From positions 1 through 33,703 of the forward strand of contig JAGGTC010000067.1 in the NCBI GenBank assembly GCA_021163945.1: a DNA stretch of 33,703 bases, in the 5' to 3' direction. The notes under the pieces were generated by a model. It saw only the letters and a program-made list of their open reading frames with translations, was not told where the DNA came from and searched no databases. A program made the position numbers and the translations under genes. This DNA is from Deltaproteobacteria bacterium (lineage in GTDB: Bacteria; Desulfobacterota; Desulfofervidia; Desulfofervidales; DG-60). Below are positions 25,431 through 32,068 of the stretch, piece by piece (position 1 is the stretch's first letter; every line of letters starts with the position of its first letter).

Positions 25431-26072
25431 ATGGATCTTATCTTTTTAGGACCCCCAGGGGCTGGCAAAGGGACACAGGCAAAGATGCTTGTTGAGCGTT
25501 ATGGCATTCCTCAGGTTTCAACAGGGGATATCCTGAGGGCGGCCGTGGCAGAGGGGACAGATTTGGGTAAAAAGGCAAAGGAATACATGGAGGCTGGAAA
25601 ATTGGTCCCAGATGAGGTAGTAATTGGTATTATTGAGGAGAGATTAAAACAATCAGATTGTGAAAAAGGTTTTATCCTAGATGGTTTTCCCCGGACTGTA
25701 CCCCAGGCAGAGGCCCTAGATAAGGTATTGGAAAAGATGGGTCGCAAGATAGACCATGTGCTTACCTTAGATGTACCAGAGGAGGAGTTAATTAGGCGAT
25801 TGACAGGCAGGAGAACTTGCAAAAAGTGTGGGGCAATGTATCATATTATCTTTAATCCACCTAAGGCCGAAGGGGTTTGTGACAAATGCGGAGGTGAGTT
25901 ATATCAAAGGCCTGATGACAATGAGGAGACAGTTAGATCCAGACTAAGTGTCTATGAGCAGCAGACAAGTCCCTTAATCGATTTTTATGAGAAAAAAGGG
26001 CTTGTAAGAAAAATTGATGGAAGGGGAGAGATTAAGGAGATATTTGACCAGATTGTAAAGATATTAGAATGA
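25431..26072 (+). CDS. adk: Adenylate kinase, zinc-lid form
   Basis: Encodes 213 residues. The P-loop is GPPGAGKGTQ (7-16). DGFPRT lies near residue 84 and RLTGRRTC opens the LID domain. The LID holds C130, C133, C150 and C153, the four-cysteine zinc site known in Gram-positive and thermophilic adenylate kinases and absent from E. coli Adk. It catalyses 2 ADP to ATP plus AMP in the cytoplasm. An AAAGGAGG ribosome-binding site precedes it. It lies 15 bases after secY and overlaps map by four. Confidence 0.98.
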   Translation: MDLIFLGPPGAGKGTQAKMLVERYGIPQVSTGDILRAAVAEGTDLGKKAKEYMEAGKLVPDEVVIGIIEERLKQSDCEKGFILDGFPRTVPQAEALDKVLEKMGRKIDHVLTLDVPEEELIRRLTGRRTCKKCGAMYHIIFNPPKAEGVCDKCGGELYQRPDDNEETVRSRLSVYEQQTSPLIDFYEKKGLVRKIDGRGEIKEIFDQIVKILE

Positions 26073-26815
26073 TTTTTTTGAAGTCTCCCTGGGAAATCGA
26101 AAAAATGCGACGCAGCAATGCTATTGTCGCTGAGATCTTAGAGGCCCTAAGGGAGGCGATAAAACCAGGTATTACTACACTGGAGTTAAATGAGTTAAGT
26201 GAGGAGCTTTGTCTTAAGAAAAAGGTTAGGCCTGCTTTTAAAGGTTATATGGGTTATCCCTTTAGTTTGTGTGTTTCTATAAATGAAGTTGTAGTTCATG
26301 GCCTCCCTTCACAGAGGAGGCTAAAGGAAGGAGATATAGTGAGTTTAGACTTTGGTGTAATCTGTGATGGCTACTATGGAGATGCTGCCATTACTGTGCC
26401 TGTAGGTAGGGTTTCAAAGATGGCTAAAAAACTTATTTCTGTGACAGAAGAGGCCCTTTATAAGGCCATTGAACAGGCAAGACCAAAAAGACACCTATCA
26501 GATATCTCCTTTGCCATTCAAAGGCATGCAGAGGCCCATGGATTTTCAGTAATAAGGCAATTTGTTGGACATGGGATTGGGCGGAGCCTTCACGAAGACC
26601 CCCAGGTACCCAATTTTGGACCACCAGGGCGGGGTGTGAGATTAAAACCTGGTATGGTGATAGCTATTGAGCCCATGGTAGCTGAGGGGACATATGAGGT
26701 TGAAATACTCGAGGATGGTTGGACTGCAGTAACAAAGGATAGAAAATTGGCAGCACACTTTGAACATACAGTAGCCATTACAGAAGATGGACCTCAAATT
26801 TTGTCAAGGGTTTAG
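26069..26815 (+). CDS. map: Methionine aminopeptidase, type I
   Basis: Encodes 248 residues, a short type Ia enzyme. The predicted metal ligands are D94, D105, H168, E201 and E232, all present. H77 in the VVVHGLP segment is the catalytic-site histidine equivalent to E. coli H79. It removes the N-terminal Met from nascent proteins near the tunnel exit. It begins within the adk stop region (ATGA). The TTTTTT run at 26072-26077 in its second and third codons is unlikely to matter. Confidence 0.98.
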   Translation: MIFLKSPWEIEKMRRSNAIVAEILEALREAIKPGITTLELNELSEELCLKKKVRPAFKGYMGYPFSLCVSINEVVVHGLPSQRRLKEGDIVSLDFGVICDGYYGDAAITVPVGRVSKMAKKLISVTEEALYKAIEQARPKRHLSDISFAIQRHAEAHGFSVIRQFVGHGIGRSLHEDPQVPNFGPPGRGVRLKPGMVIAIEPMVAEGTYEVEILEDGWTAVTKDRKLAAHFEHTVAITEDGPQILSRV

Positions 26816-26817
26816 CT

Positions 26818-27036
26818 ATGCCTAAAGAGGATATGATAGAGGTAGAAGGGAAGGTAATAGAGGCCTTGCCTAATGCTATGTTTAGGGTAGAATTAGATAA
26901 TGGTCATAGGGTCTTGGCCCATGTTGCTGGTAAGCTGAGGATTCACTTTATCAGGATCCTGCCAGGGGATAGGGTAAGGGTGGAGCTTTCTCCCTATGAC
27001 CTAAGTAGGGGGAGGATTACTTATAGAATCAAGTGA
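26818..27036 (+). CDS. infA: Translation initiation factor IF-1
   Basis: Encodes 72 residues in one OB-fold, exact family length. The core FRVELDNGHRVLAHVAGKLR (about 21-40) and SPYDLSRGRITYR are the IF-1 signature. It binds the 30S A site together with IF-2 and IF-3 during initiation. It follows map by two bases and precedes rpmJ. Confidence 0.98.
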   Translation: MPKEDMIEVEGKVIEALPNAMFRVELDNGHRVLAHVAGKLRIHFIRILPGDRVRVELSPYDLSRGRITYRIK

Positions 27037-27045
27037 GGGATTTTC

Positions 27046-27159
27046 ATGAAGGTACGTGCCTCGATAAAAAGGATCTGCAATAAGTGTAGAATCATTAAAC
27101 GTAAGGGTACCCTTAGGGTAATTTGTGAAAATCCTAAACACAAGCAAAGACAAAAATAG
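27046..27159 (+). CDS. rpmJ: 50S ribosomal protein L36, zinc form
   Basis: Encodes only 37 residues: MKVRASIKRICNKCRI at the start, then KRKGTLRVICENPKHKQRQK. The ligands C11, C14, C27 and H32 match the zinc-binding CxxC-12-C-4-H pattern of the C+ form. TGAGGGA (27034-27040) provides a ribosome-binding site overlapping the infA stop. The infA-rpmJ-rpsM order is the standard one. Short size makes it easily missed by length-filtered gene calling. Confidence 0.97.
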   Translation: MKVRASIKRICNKCRIIKRKGTLRVICENPKHKQRQK

Positions 27160-27168
27160 GGAGGGCAT

Positions 27169-27546
27169 GTGGCTAGGATAGCTGGCGTGGAATTGCCAAG
27201 GGAAAAAAGGATAGAAGTGGCATTGACATATATATTTGGCATTGGACGTAGCTCTGCCCAAAAGATTTTGCAAAAGGCAGGGGTGGACTTTGATTTGAAG
27301 GTAGATCAACTGACAGACAGTGAACTTACCAAGATTAGACAGATTATTGATAAGGAATATAAGGTAGAAGGGGACTTAAAAAGGGAGATCAGTACTAATA
27401 TTAAACGCCTTATAGATATAGGTTGTTATAGAGGGATGAGGCATGTAAGGGGGCTGCCTGTCCGTGGACAGAGGACAAGAACCAATGCCCGTACAAGAAA
27501 AGGGCCTCGTGGTTCTGTCTTAGGAAGACGTAAGAAGAGGGGCTAA
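27169..27546 (+). CDS. rpsM: 30S ribosomal protein S13 (GTG start)
   Basis: Encodes 125 residues. ARIAGVELPREKRIEVALTY follows the GTG start, and GLPVRGQRTRTNARTRKGPR (about 93-112) is the C-terminal tRNA-contacting tail. An ATG two bases earlier is out of frame. AGGGAGGG supplies the ribosome-binding site. It heterodimerises with S19 in the 30S head and contacts the P-site tRNA. Its stop overlaps the rpsK ATG by one base. Confidence 0.97.
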   Translation: MARIAGVELPREKRIEVALTYIFGIGRSSAQKILQKAGVDFDLKVDQLTDSELTKIRQIIDKEYKVEGDLKREISTNIKRLIDIGCYRGMRHVRGLPVRGQRTRTNARTRKGPRGSVLGRRKKRG

Positions 27547-27935
27547 TGGCAAGAAAGGGCAAAAGGAAGAAAAAAAAGGAAAAAAAGATCGTAGGAGAGG
27601 GGATAGTTCATATTCAGGCTACATTTAATAATACTATTGTTACTGTCTCTGATAAACAAGGTAATACTATTGTCTGGTCAAGCAGTGGGGTGAAGGGCTT
27701 TAAAGGCTCCAGAAAGAGTACACCATTTGCAGCGCAAATGGCAGCACAGGATGCGGCAAAAAAGGCCATGGAATATGGAATGAAGCGTGTAGAGATCTAT
27801 GTAAAAGGCCCAGGCGCTGGCCGTGAAGCGGCCATAAGGGCCATTAGAAATGCTGGCCTCAAGGTGACACTGATAAAGGATGTTACTCCGATTCCGCACA
27901 ATGGATGTCGTCCCCCAAAGAGAAGGAGGGTTTAG
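27546..27935 (+). CDS. rpsK: 30S ribosomal protein S11
   Basis: Encodes 129 residues. The lysine-rich start (MARKGKRKKKKEKK) is followed by GIVHIQATFNNTIVTVSDKQ. The C-terminus has VTPIPHNGCRPPKRRRV, which carries the asparagine-glycine isoaspartate motif known in S11. It lies on the 30S platform near the mRNA exit. Its last bases form part of the AGGAGG ribosome-binding site of rpsD. Confidence 0.98.
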   Translation: MARKGKRKKKKEKKIVGEGIVHIQATFNNTIVTVSDKQGNTIVWSSSGVKGFKGSRKSTPFAAQMAAQDAAKKAMEYGMKRVEIYVKGPGAGREAAIRAIRNAGLKVTLIKDVTPIPHNGCRPPKRRRV

Positions 27936-27947
27936 GAGGTAAAAGAA

Positions 27948-28574
27948 TTGGCAAGATACAAAGGGGCACTTTGTCGTTTGTGTCGAAGAGAGGGGATTAA
28001 ATTATTTCTAAAGGGAGATAGGTGTTATACGGATAAGTGCGCCTTGGAGAGAAGGCCTTATCCCCCAGGTCAACATGGCCAGAGGAGGGTGAAGATTACT
28101 GAATATAGCTTACTGCTGAGAGAGAAACAAAAATTAAAGAGGATATATGGGCTATTGGAGACCCAATTTCGGCATTACTTTGATAAGGCAGAAAAAGGGA
28201 AGGGTATAACGGGTGAAAAGTTATTAATTTTGTTAGAAAGGAGATTGGATAATGTTGTCTATAGAATGGGTTTTGCCAATTCTCGCAATCAGGCAAGGCA
28301 ATTGGTGAGGCATGGACATATTATGGTCAATGATAAAAAGGTAGATATTCCTTCTTATTTAGTAAATGTGGGGGATGTGATTAAAGTAAGGGATAAAAGC
28401 CGCAATATCTTGTTTATAAAAGAGGCTATGGAGGCAGTGGCTAGAAGGGGGATCCCTACCTGGTTAGAGGTAAGCAAGGAGAAATTTGAAGGTAAAGTAA
28501 GGACATTGCCTACGCGGGATCAAATAGATATCCCAGTGAAAGAACAGCCAATTGTTGAATTTTATTCTAAGTAG
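27948..28574 (+). CDS. rpsD: 30S ribosomal protein S4, zinc form (TTG start)
   Basis: Encodes 208 residues. It starts ARYKGALCRLCRREG after TTG, with AGGAGGT eight bases upstream. C9, C12, C26 and C31 form the zinc site of C+ S4. The S4 RNA-binding domain (LERRLDNVVYRMGFANSRNQ, about 93-112, then ARQLVRHGHIMVN) follows. S4 starts assembly of the 16S 5' domain and autoregulates the alpha operon in E. coli. It lies 12 bases before rpoA. Confidence 0.97.
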   Translation: MARYKGALCRLCRREGIKLFLKGDRCYTDKCALERRPYPPGQHGQRRVKITEYSLLLREKQKLKRIYGLLETQFRHYFDKAEKGKGITGEKLLILLERRLDNVVYRMGFANSRNQARQLVRHGHIMVNDKKVDIPSYLVNVGDVIKVRDKSRNILFIKEAMEAVARRGIPTWLEVSKEKFEGKVRTLPTRDQIDIPVKEQPIVEFYSK

Positions 28575-28586
28575 GGGTTTTTTGTT

Positions 28587-29618
28587 ATGGCCAAAAAAGG
28601 ATGGATAGAGGTAATTAAACCTGATAAATTGGAGATAGAAGAGGATAGTCATACACCCTTTTATGGAAAATTTATATGCAAACCCCTAGAAAAGGGCTTT
28701 GGTATTACCATTGGCAATGCCTTAAGAAGGGTTTTGCTTTCTTCTATCCCAGGGGCAGCCATTGTTTCTGTCAAAATTGATGGAGTTTCCCATGAATTTT
28801 CTACTATTCCTGGTGTATTAGAGGATGTTACTGAGATCATCCTCAATCTTAAACAGGTAAGGTTAAAGTTGTATAGTGAATCACCTTGCACGGTCCGCAT
28901 TGAGAAAGAAGGAGAGGGTGAGGTAAAGGCAGGTGATATTATCACTGGCGGTTTAGTGGAGGTTATGAATCCAAATCATCATATTGCTACCCTGACAAAG
29001 GATGGGCGTTTGCGGATGGAGATGGTTGTGAAGATGGGGAAGGGATATGTACCTGCAGAGAGGAATGTAGAAGAGGAACAACCAATTGGTGTAATTCCTA
29101 CAGATGCAATCTTTTCTCCTGTTAAAAAGGTGAACTTTGTGGTAAGAAATACAAGGGTGGGACAGATCACTGATTATGATAAACTTATTTTAGAGGTTTG
29201 GACAGACGGGACGATCACACCTGAGGACGCAATAGCTGAGGGTGCCAAAATATTAAGAGAACAGTTAGACATTTTTATAAGAGGTAAAGAAGATGAAAGA
29301 GAAGAAGAGGTAGAGCAAAAGGCAGAGGGGGAGGAAGAGGATCTCTCCCTAAATGAAAATCTTTATAAGAGTGTTGATGAGTTGGAGTTATCTGTAAGGG
29401 CATTAAATTGTCTTAAAAATGCAAATATCTTTACAATTGGGGAATTGGTTCAAAAATCGGATAGTGAGATGCTAAAGACAAAAAATTTTGGACGTAAATC
29501 TTTAAATGAAATAAAGACAGTTTTGGCTCAAATGGGATTAGGGTTGGGTATGAAGTTAAAAAACTTTCCCAATCCAAAAATGCTTGAAAAATTGAAGAAA
29601 CAGGGTCATGAGGCATAG
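28587..29618 (+). CDS. rpoA: DNA-directed RNA polymerase subunit alpha
   Basis: Encodes 343 residues. The N-terminal domain dimerises (GFGITIGNALRRVLLSSIPG, about 35-54). A very acidic linker (about 235-258, many Glu) leads to the C-terminal domain. That domain has ELSVRALNCLKNANI; R271 and N274 match E. coli R265 and N268, which contact UP-element DNA. KNFGRKSLNEIK holds the helix-hairpin-helix. It is slightly longer than E. coli (329). Its end overlaps rplQ by 11 bases. Confidence 0.98.
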   Translation: MAKKGWIEVIKPDKLEIEEDSHTPFYGKFICKPLEKGFGITIGNALRRVLLSSIPGAAIVSVKIDGVSHEFSTIPGVLEDVTEIILNLKQVRLKLYSESPCTVRIEKEGEGEVKAGDIITGGLVEVMNPNHHIATLTKDGRLRMEMVVKMGKGYVPAERNVEEEQPIGVIPTDAIFSPVKKVNFVVRNTRVGQITDYDKLILEVWTDGTITPEDAIAEGAKILREQLDIFIRGKEDEREEEVEQKAEGEEEDLSLNENLYKSVDELELSVRALNCLKNANIFTIGELVQKSDSEMLKTKNFGRKSLNEIKTVLAQMGLGLGMKLKNFPNPKMLEKLKKQGHEA

Positions 29619-29961
29619 AAATTCAGGAAGAAAGCTAAATAGGACCACCAGCCATCGCTTGGCCATGTTAAAAAACATGGTGACCTCCTTATTAAGGCAT
29701 GAGCGTATAGAGACTACTGAGGCTAAGGCAAAGGAGGTAAGGCGTCTGGCGGAGAAATTGATTACCTTGAGTAAGCGGGGTGATTTGTCTGCACGGCGTC
29801 GGGCATTTAGGATAATTCGAGACAAAAAGGTATTAAAAAAGCTATTTAATGAGATTAAAAATCGTTATCAGAATGTAAATGGAGGTTACACAAGGATTAT
29901 AAAAATAGGAGTTCGTAGAGGAGATGGGGCTCATAAGGCACTAATAGAATTAGTGAGGTGA
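29608..29961 (+). CDS. rplQ: 50S ribosomal protein L17
   Basis: Encodes 117 residues. MRHRNSGRKLNRTTSHRLAM is the classical L17 N-terminus, and LRHERIETTEAKAKEVRRLAEKLI-type sequence follows. It ends with GYTRIIKIGVRRGDGAHKALIELV. It closes the alpha operon and starts 11 bases inside rpoA in another frame. No terminator hairpin follows; the rpsU promoter begins six bases after its stop. Confidence 0.98.
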   Translation: MRHRNSGRKLNRTTSHRLAMLKNMVTSLLRHERIETTEAKAKEVRRLAEKLITLSKRGDLSARRRAFRIIRDKKVLKKLFNEIKNRYQNVNGGYTRIIKIGVRRGDGAHKALIELVR

Positions 29962-29966
29962 ATTTC

Positions 29967-29995
29967 TTGACTTGTGAGAATTTAAAAATTATAAT
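29967..29995 (+). promoter_or_regulatory. Promoter of the rpsU-dnaG-rpoD operon
   Basis: TTGACT (29967-29972) and a perfect TATAAT (29990-29995) are 17 bases apart. The expected start is near 30002, which leaves a leader of about 23 bases with AAGGGGG before the rpsU ATG. This is the best sigma70-type match in the window. It lies in the 63-base gap after rplQ, where a new operon begins. Confidence 0.82.
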
Positions 29996-30024
29996 CAGTG
30001 TCTTGAAAGGGGGAATATTTAATA

Positions 30025-30225
30025 ATGAGTGGGGTAAGGGTAGAGCCAGATGAGCCCTTTGAAATGGCCCTTAAGCGTTTTAAAAGGGAAGTAGAGAGAG
30101 AGGGCATTCTTTCTGAGTTAAAAAAACGTCAATTTTATGAAAAGCCAAGTGTGCGTAGGAAGAAAAAGGCCGTGGCGGCACGTAAGAGGCTATTAAAACG
30201 GATGAAACGCCTTGGTCTTCTCTAG
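30025..30225 (+). CDS. rpsU: 30S ribosomal protein S21
   Basis: Encodes 66 residues, highly basic. GVRVEPDEPFEMALKRFKRE, FYEKPSVRRKKKAVAARKR and a C-terminal basic tail are typical of S21. It binds near the anti-Shine-Dalgarno region of 16S rRNA and helps initiation. It leads the macromolecular synthesis operon, as in proteobacteria. AAGGGGG lies 11 bases before the ATG, and a GTG two codons downstream is an alternative. Confidence 0.97.
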   Translation: MSGVRVEPDEPFEMALKRFKREVEREGILSELKKRQFYEKPSVRRKKKAVAARKRLLKRMKRLGLL

Positions 30226-30249
30226 CTATGGACCCTAGTATCAGGTTTG

Positions 30250-30296
30250 TGAATTCCAAATTCTAATGACCAGAATCTGGAATTTAGTCATTTTTT
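30250..30296 (+). terminator. rpsU/dnaG intergenic hairpins with U-tract (partial terminator)
   Basis: Stem 1 pairs 30252-30264 (AATTCCAAATTCT) with 30272-30284 (AGAATCTGGAATT). It has thirteen positions with one A-C mismatch and can be extended by T30250-A30286 and a G-T pair. Its seven-base loop contains AATGAC (30265-30270). AATGAC is complementary to GTCATT (30287-30292), which runs straight into the six-T tract 30291-30296. The two foldings exclude each other. E. coli has a terminator in the same place, which raises rpsU over dnaG. Confidence 0.6.
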
Positions 30297-30300
30297 ATTG

Positions 30301-32058
30301 ATGGCTATCCCTCACGATAAGATAGAAGAAATAAGAAATATAGCCAATATCGTAGAGATTGTAGGAGAATATATACCCTTAAAAAAAATAGGCAAAAATT
30401 ATGTAGGTCTATGTCCCTTCCATAATGAGACGAGCCCTTCATTTACTGTAAGTGAAGAAAAGCAGATTTTCCATTGTTTTGGCTGTGGCATTGGGGGAAA
30501 TGTATTTCATTTTCTTATGAGGTATCGGCAGTGCTCCTTTAGGGAGGCAGTAGAGGAGGTAGCAAACCGCTATGGTCTATCCCTGCCCAAAACAAAAATG
30601 ACACCCAAAGAAGAAGAGGCCTATCATTTAAAAAAGGATATTCTTACAATCAATGAACAGGCAGCGAGATTTTATCATCAATACCTCACTGAAGAAAAAG
30701 ATGCAGAGAGGGCTAGGGAGTATTTAAGGGCAAGGGGGATTGGGAGAGATACTATCTCTGATTATATGCTGGGGTATGCCCCATCTAGGTGGGATGCCCT
30801 AACTCAGTTTCTTCAAAGGAAGGGGGTTTCTACTGCACTAGCCATTCAAGGTGGGCTCCTTATAGAGAGAGAAGACGGGGGGGTCTATGACCGCTTTAGG
30901 GATCGTATTATCTTTCCTATATTTGATCCTAGAGACAGGGTGATTGCGTTTGGGGGGAGGGTTTTAGGTGATGGTCTGCCCAAATATATAAACTCTCCAG
31001 AGACACCTGTTTATCAAAAGGGTTTTTGCCTTTATGGGGTAAATGTAGCCAAAGTGTGGTCACAAAAAGAGGGGAAGGTAATCTTAGTAGAGGGTTATTT
31101 TGATCTACTAAGTCTACATGCCAGGGGTATAAGGTATGCTGTAGCAAGTTTGGGGACAGCGCTGACACCTGCTCAAGTGAGGCTTTTAAAGAGGCTTAGT
31201 CCGCACATTATCTTGATTTATGATGGAGATGCCGCTGGAAAAAAGGCAGCCAAAAGGAGCATTCCACTCTTTTTAAAGGAAGATATCTTAGTGGATATAG
31301 CCCTTTTGCCAGAAGGCCAAGATCCAGATAGTTTTATATCCCAAGTAGGTAAGGAGGGTTTTTTAAATCTTTTATCACAGGCAAAGCCATTAATTGATTG
31401 GTATTTGGCCAGTGGAGAGGAGGAGACTAGAGACAATTTTGAGAGACGTTATCAATTTTTACAAGAGGCCTCAAATGTGATTTTTCAATTCAAAAATCCA
31501 TTTAAGAAATCCCATTATATAGGTAAATTATGTCAACTATTTCATGTGGACCAGGCCCTGATTCAAGACCTACATAAAAATTCGAGAGATATCTCTTTAG
31601 GTAGTGACCTCCTAGCAGCTTTTTTGAACTCTTTGACCCCTGATGAGCGGTTTCAATTGAAAACAATAAGGTACCTCTTTAGTTATCCTCAAATGGTGCA
31701 TGAGTTTGCAAGGGAAAATGCCTTTAAAGAGATTGTCCATCCCTTATTTAGACAGCTTCTAGACCTTATATGTGAAATCTATGAGAGGAAAAATGAGTTA
31801 AGTTTAAGTGAGCTGTTATTAAATACACAGGAGGACATAATAAAGTCCTTAATTACTAAGTGGGCAATAGAGACTTCACCTTTTAAGTTAGAGGATGGGT
31901 ATGAGATCCTTAGGGCCATAAAACAAAAACGGCTAAAAAGGGAGAGGCAGAAGATTTTAACAAAGATAAAAGATGCCGAAGAGCGTAAGGACTTTTCAGA
32001 GGTATTAGAGCTTTTGAAGGAAGAAAAAAGGTTGATTAAACAGACCGAGGCTGTTTAG
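30301..32058 (+). CDS. dnaG: DNA primase DnaG
   Basis: Encodes 585 residues. The N-terminal zinc-binding domain has ligands C38, H41, C59 and C62. The RNA polymerase core has the TOPRIM site with E264 (VEGYFD) and D308/D310 (DGD). The C-terminal part, diverged as usual, should bind the replicative helicase DnaB. It makes RNA primers for Okazaki fragments. I choose the ATG at 30301; a TTG one codon earlier abuts the T-tract. No Shine-Dalgarno precedes it. Confidence 0.97.
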   Translation: MAIPHDKIEEIRNIANIVEIVGEYIPLKKIGKNYVGLCPFHNETSPSFTVSEEKQIFHCFGCGIGGNVFHFLMRYRQCSFREAVEEVANRYGLSLPKTKMTPKEEEAYHLKKDILTINEQAARFYHQYLTEEKDAERAREYLRARGIGRDTISDYMLGYAPSRWDALTQFLQRKGVSTALAIQGGLLIEREDGGVYDRFRDRIIFPIFDPRDRVIAFGGRVLGDGLPKYINSPETPVYQKGFCLYGVNVAKVWSQKEGKVILVEGYFDLLSLHARGIRYAVASLGTALTPAQVRLLKRLSPHIILIYDGDAAGKKAAKRSIPLFLKEDILVDIALLPEGQDPDSFISQVGKEGFLNLLSQAKPLIDWYLASGEEETRDNFERRYQFLQEASNVIFQFKNPFKKSHYIGKLCQLFHVDQALIQDLHKNSRDISLGSDLLAAFLNSLTPDERFQLKTIRYLFSYPQMVHEFARENAFKEIVHPLFRQLLDLICEIYERKNELSLSELLLNTQEDIIKSLITKWAIETSPFKLEDGYEILRAIKQKRLKRERQKILTKIKDAEERKDFSEVLELLKEEKRLIKQTEAV

Positions 32059-32068
32059 GAGGTATCCT

